Position numbers and translations under genes: made by a program. The notes beneath the pieces are model-generated. The model ran no database searches. It worked only from the letters and a program-made list of their open reading frames with translations, and had not been told where the DNA came from. Positions 5,139 to 5,947 of a stretch of 5,947 nt of DNA are shown piece by piece. The stretch spans positions 1-5,947 of the forward strand of contig DUWA01000203.1 in the NCBI GenBank assembly GCA_012840755.1, read 5' to 3'. This stretch comes from Mycoplasmatota bacterium (GTDB lineage: Bacteria; Bacillota_I; Bacilli_A; RF39; UBA660). Each line of letters starts with the position of its first letter. The stretch's first letter is position 1.

Positions 5139-5660
5139 ATGTCGAATGTTGAGAAGGAATCATTAGAACAACTTAAAAAAAATTCTATTAGATGTATGAA
5201 CCTATATAATTCAACATTAGAAAAAGTGACAAGATTAGAACTTAATTCTAATGTTAAAGAATATATTAAATTGAAAAATCAATTAAATATTATATTATTT
5301 GGAATAGAAGAAAATAATAAAAAATATGAAAAAATTTTAAAAAAGACATGTAATCATCCTCTGTGGTATTTAAAAAGATATTTAGACAGTTCATGCCAAA
5401 AATCTCATTTATATGAATGCAAATGTATTATGTGTCAAAAAAAAGAGATTAACACACATGAATATTTTAAAGATAAAATAATAATTAATACTAATATAGA
5501 GTTTGAAAAAAAACATAAAATATCATATGATCAAGTTAGAAGAGATTTTTTATTTTATAGTGAGAAAACAGATTTAGATATGAATAAAATTATTGAAGAA
5601 TTAATAAAAAAATATGACGATAATTTTGAGAACAAATTAATGTATTTAAAGTCAAGTTAA
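5139..5660 (+). CDS. Hypothetical protein with a putative zinc-binding Cys/His cluster
   Basis: The 173-residue protein starts at an ATG with AAAGGAG (5124-5130) eight bases upstream. Residues 1-68 are strongly helical and charged and may form a coiled coil. CNHPLW (Cys71, His73) and YECKCIMC (Cys94, Cys96, Cys99) lie 20-25 residues apart, with Cys86 between. This spacing resembles a treble-clef or zinc-ribbon site in which C-x-H and C-x2-C pairs hold one zinc ion, a pattern I associate with uncharacterised proteins of low-GC Gram-positives. The C-terminal third is again helical and acidic/basic. No transmembrane segment is seen. It ends the three-gene cluster and is followed by a strong terminator. 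Zinc binding is inferred from the motif, and a nucleic-acid or protein-interaction role would be a guess. Confidence 0.72.
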   Translation: MSNVEKESLEQLKKNSIRCMNLYNSTLEKVTRLELNSNVKEYIKLKNQLNIILFGIEENNKKYEKILKKTCNHPLWYLKRYLDSSCQKSHLYECKCIMCQKKEINTHEYFKDKIIINTNIEFEKKHKISYDQVRRDFLFYSEKTDLDMNKIIEELIKKYDDNFENKLMYLKSS

Positions 5661-5665
5661 AAATT

Positions 5666-5695
5666 AAAAGGTATTGTTTAAACAATACCTTTTTT
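5666..5695. terminator. Strong terminator of the three-gene cluster, probably bidirectional
   Basis: AAAAGGTATTG (5666-5676) pairs with CAATACCTTTT (5683-5693) across the loop TTTAAA, giving an 11-bp perfect stem, followed by T to 5695. On the minus strand the same hairpin is followed by TTTTAATTTTT, so it could back up termination of the convergent tRNA transcript. Confidence 0.85.
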
Positions 5696-5697
5696 AT

Positions 5698-5721
5698 AAA
5701 AAAAAACAATTCATAGAATTG
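5698..5721 (-). terminator. Terminator of the tRNA transcript
   Basis: On the minus strand CAATTC (5721-5716) pairs with GAATTG (5712-5707) around TAT, followed by nine T (A run 5698-5706 on the + strand). It lies ten bases beyond the CCA end of tRNA-Leu. The stem is only six pairs, but the T run is long. Confidence 0.6.
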
Positions 5722-5730
5722 AATATTAAT

Positions 5731-5815
5731 TGGTGCGAGTGAAGGGACTTGAACCCCCATGCCGTAAGGCGCTAGATCCTAAGTCTAGTGCGTCTGCCAA
5801 TTTCGCCACACTCGC
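5731..5815 (-). tRNA. tRNA-Leu (anticodon UAG)
   Basis: The minus strand folds as a class II tRNA. The acceptor stem GCGAGTG/CACTCGC (5815-5809 with 5741-5735) is followed by discriminator A (5734) and encoded CCA (5733-5731). The anticodon stem CTAGA/TCTAG encloses the loop CTTAGGA, giving anticodon TAG, which reads CUN leucine codons. The long variable arm (CGCCTTACGGCAT region) and the T-loop GGTTCAAGTCC are present. It lies six bases downstream of the other tRNA gene and is co-transcribed with it. Confidence 0.95.
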
Positions 5816-5821
5816 ATACAG

Positions 5822-5898
5822 TGGTGGACCCTGTAGGACTCGAACCTACGACCGTCCGGTTATGAGCCGGATGCTCTAACCAACTGAGCTAAGGGTCC
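5822..5898 (-). tRNA. tRNA with CAU anticodon, probably tRNA-Ile2 (lysidine type)
   Basis: The 77-base minus-strand gene has the acceptor stem GGACCCT/AGGGTCC, the D-arm TAGCTCAGTTGGTTAGAGC, the anticodon stem TCCGG/CCGGA with loop CTCATAA (anticodon CAT), the T-arm GTAGGTTCGAGTCCTAC, and encoded ACCA. CAU alone would suggest methionine. However, the GGACC start, the C4-G69 and C5-G68 pairs and the T-arm closely resemble tRNA-Ile2 of Bacillus and mycoplasmas as I remember them, whose C34 is changed to lysidine by TilS so that it reads AUA. Elongator tRNA-Met of Bacilli starts GGCGG, and initiator tRNA lacks the 1-72 pair. In an AT-rich genome the AUA reader is essential. The tRNA call is certain; the Ile2 identity is likely. 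Confidence 0.9.
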
Positions 5899-5919
5899 GT
5901 TTTGCATCACTGCTTTTAT

Positions 5920-5928
5920 ATAATATCA
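5920..5928 (-). promoter_or_regulatory. Extended -10 of the tRNA promoter
   Basis: Minus-strand TGATATTAT (5928-5920) is an extended -10 element. Transcription would start near 5913, about 15 bases before the first tRNA. With a 17-base spacer the -35 box would straddle the window edge, where TGCAT (5947-5943) is visible and one more base lies outside, so it cannot be fully judged. Confidence 0.5.
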
Positions 5929-5947
5929 TATTTAAAAATTTAATGCA

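Overview
The window is strongly AT-rich, with Shine-Dalgarno sites of the AGGAGG type, sigma-A-like promoters, hairpin-plus-T-run terminators and tRNA genes with encoded CCA ends. This points to a low-GC Gram-positive bacterium (Bacillota/Mycoplasmatota side, possibly an uncultured gut Bacilli lineage). Trp is encoded by TGG, genes end at TGA as well as TAA and TAG, and no gene is interrupted by TGA except the frameshifted one, so nothing suggests the mycoplasma genetic code. The lineage is inferred from style, not from a marker gene.

Left part (1-1999, + strand): a small phosphotransferase-type kinase (18-774) is split by a frameshift at a run of eight A. It is closed by a hairpin terminator that also holds the -35 box of the next promoter. 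That promoter drives a PfkB-family sugar kinase (830-1729) which overlaps a stand-alone Smr-domain gene (1713-1985).

Middle (2037-4207): a strong TTGACA/extended -10 promoter drives a 534-residue membrane-anchored surface protein (2094-3698). It has a signal anchor, a KPTTP stalk, a Trp-rich motif, a Thr-rich region and five Cys-paired repeats. The 509-bp gap that follows is the decayed tail of an ISL3-family transposase gene on the minus strand. Its end also supplies the hairpin that probably terminates the surface-protein transcript.

Right part (4208-5660, + strand): three compact genes of unknown function, the last with a Cys/His cluster that could bind zinc. They have a perfect TGnTATAAT promoter in front, a second promoter inside, and a strong terminator at the end. 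Convergent to them on the minus strand are two tRNA genes: a CAU-anticodon tRNA that looks like tRNA-Ile2 (the lysidine type) rather than Met, followed after 6 nt by tRNA-Leu(UAG), with their own promoter and terminator.

No single pathway links these genes. The most notable points are the split kinase, the repeat-built surface protein with an IS remnant directly behind its stop codon, and the uncharacterised three-gene cluster.
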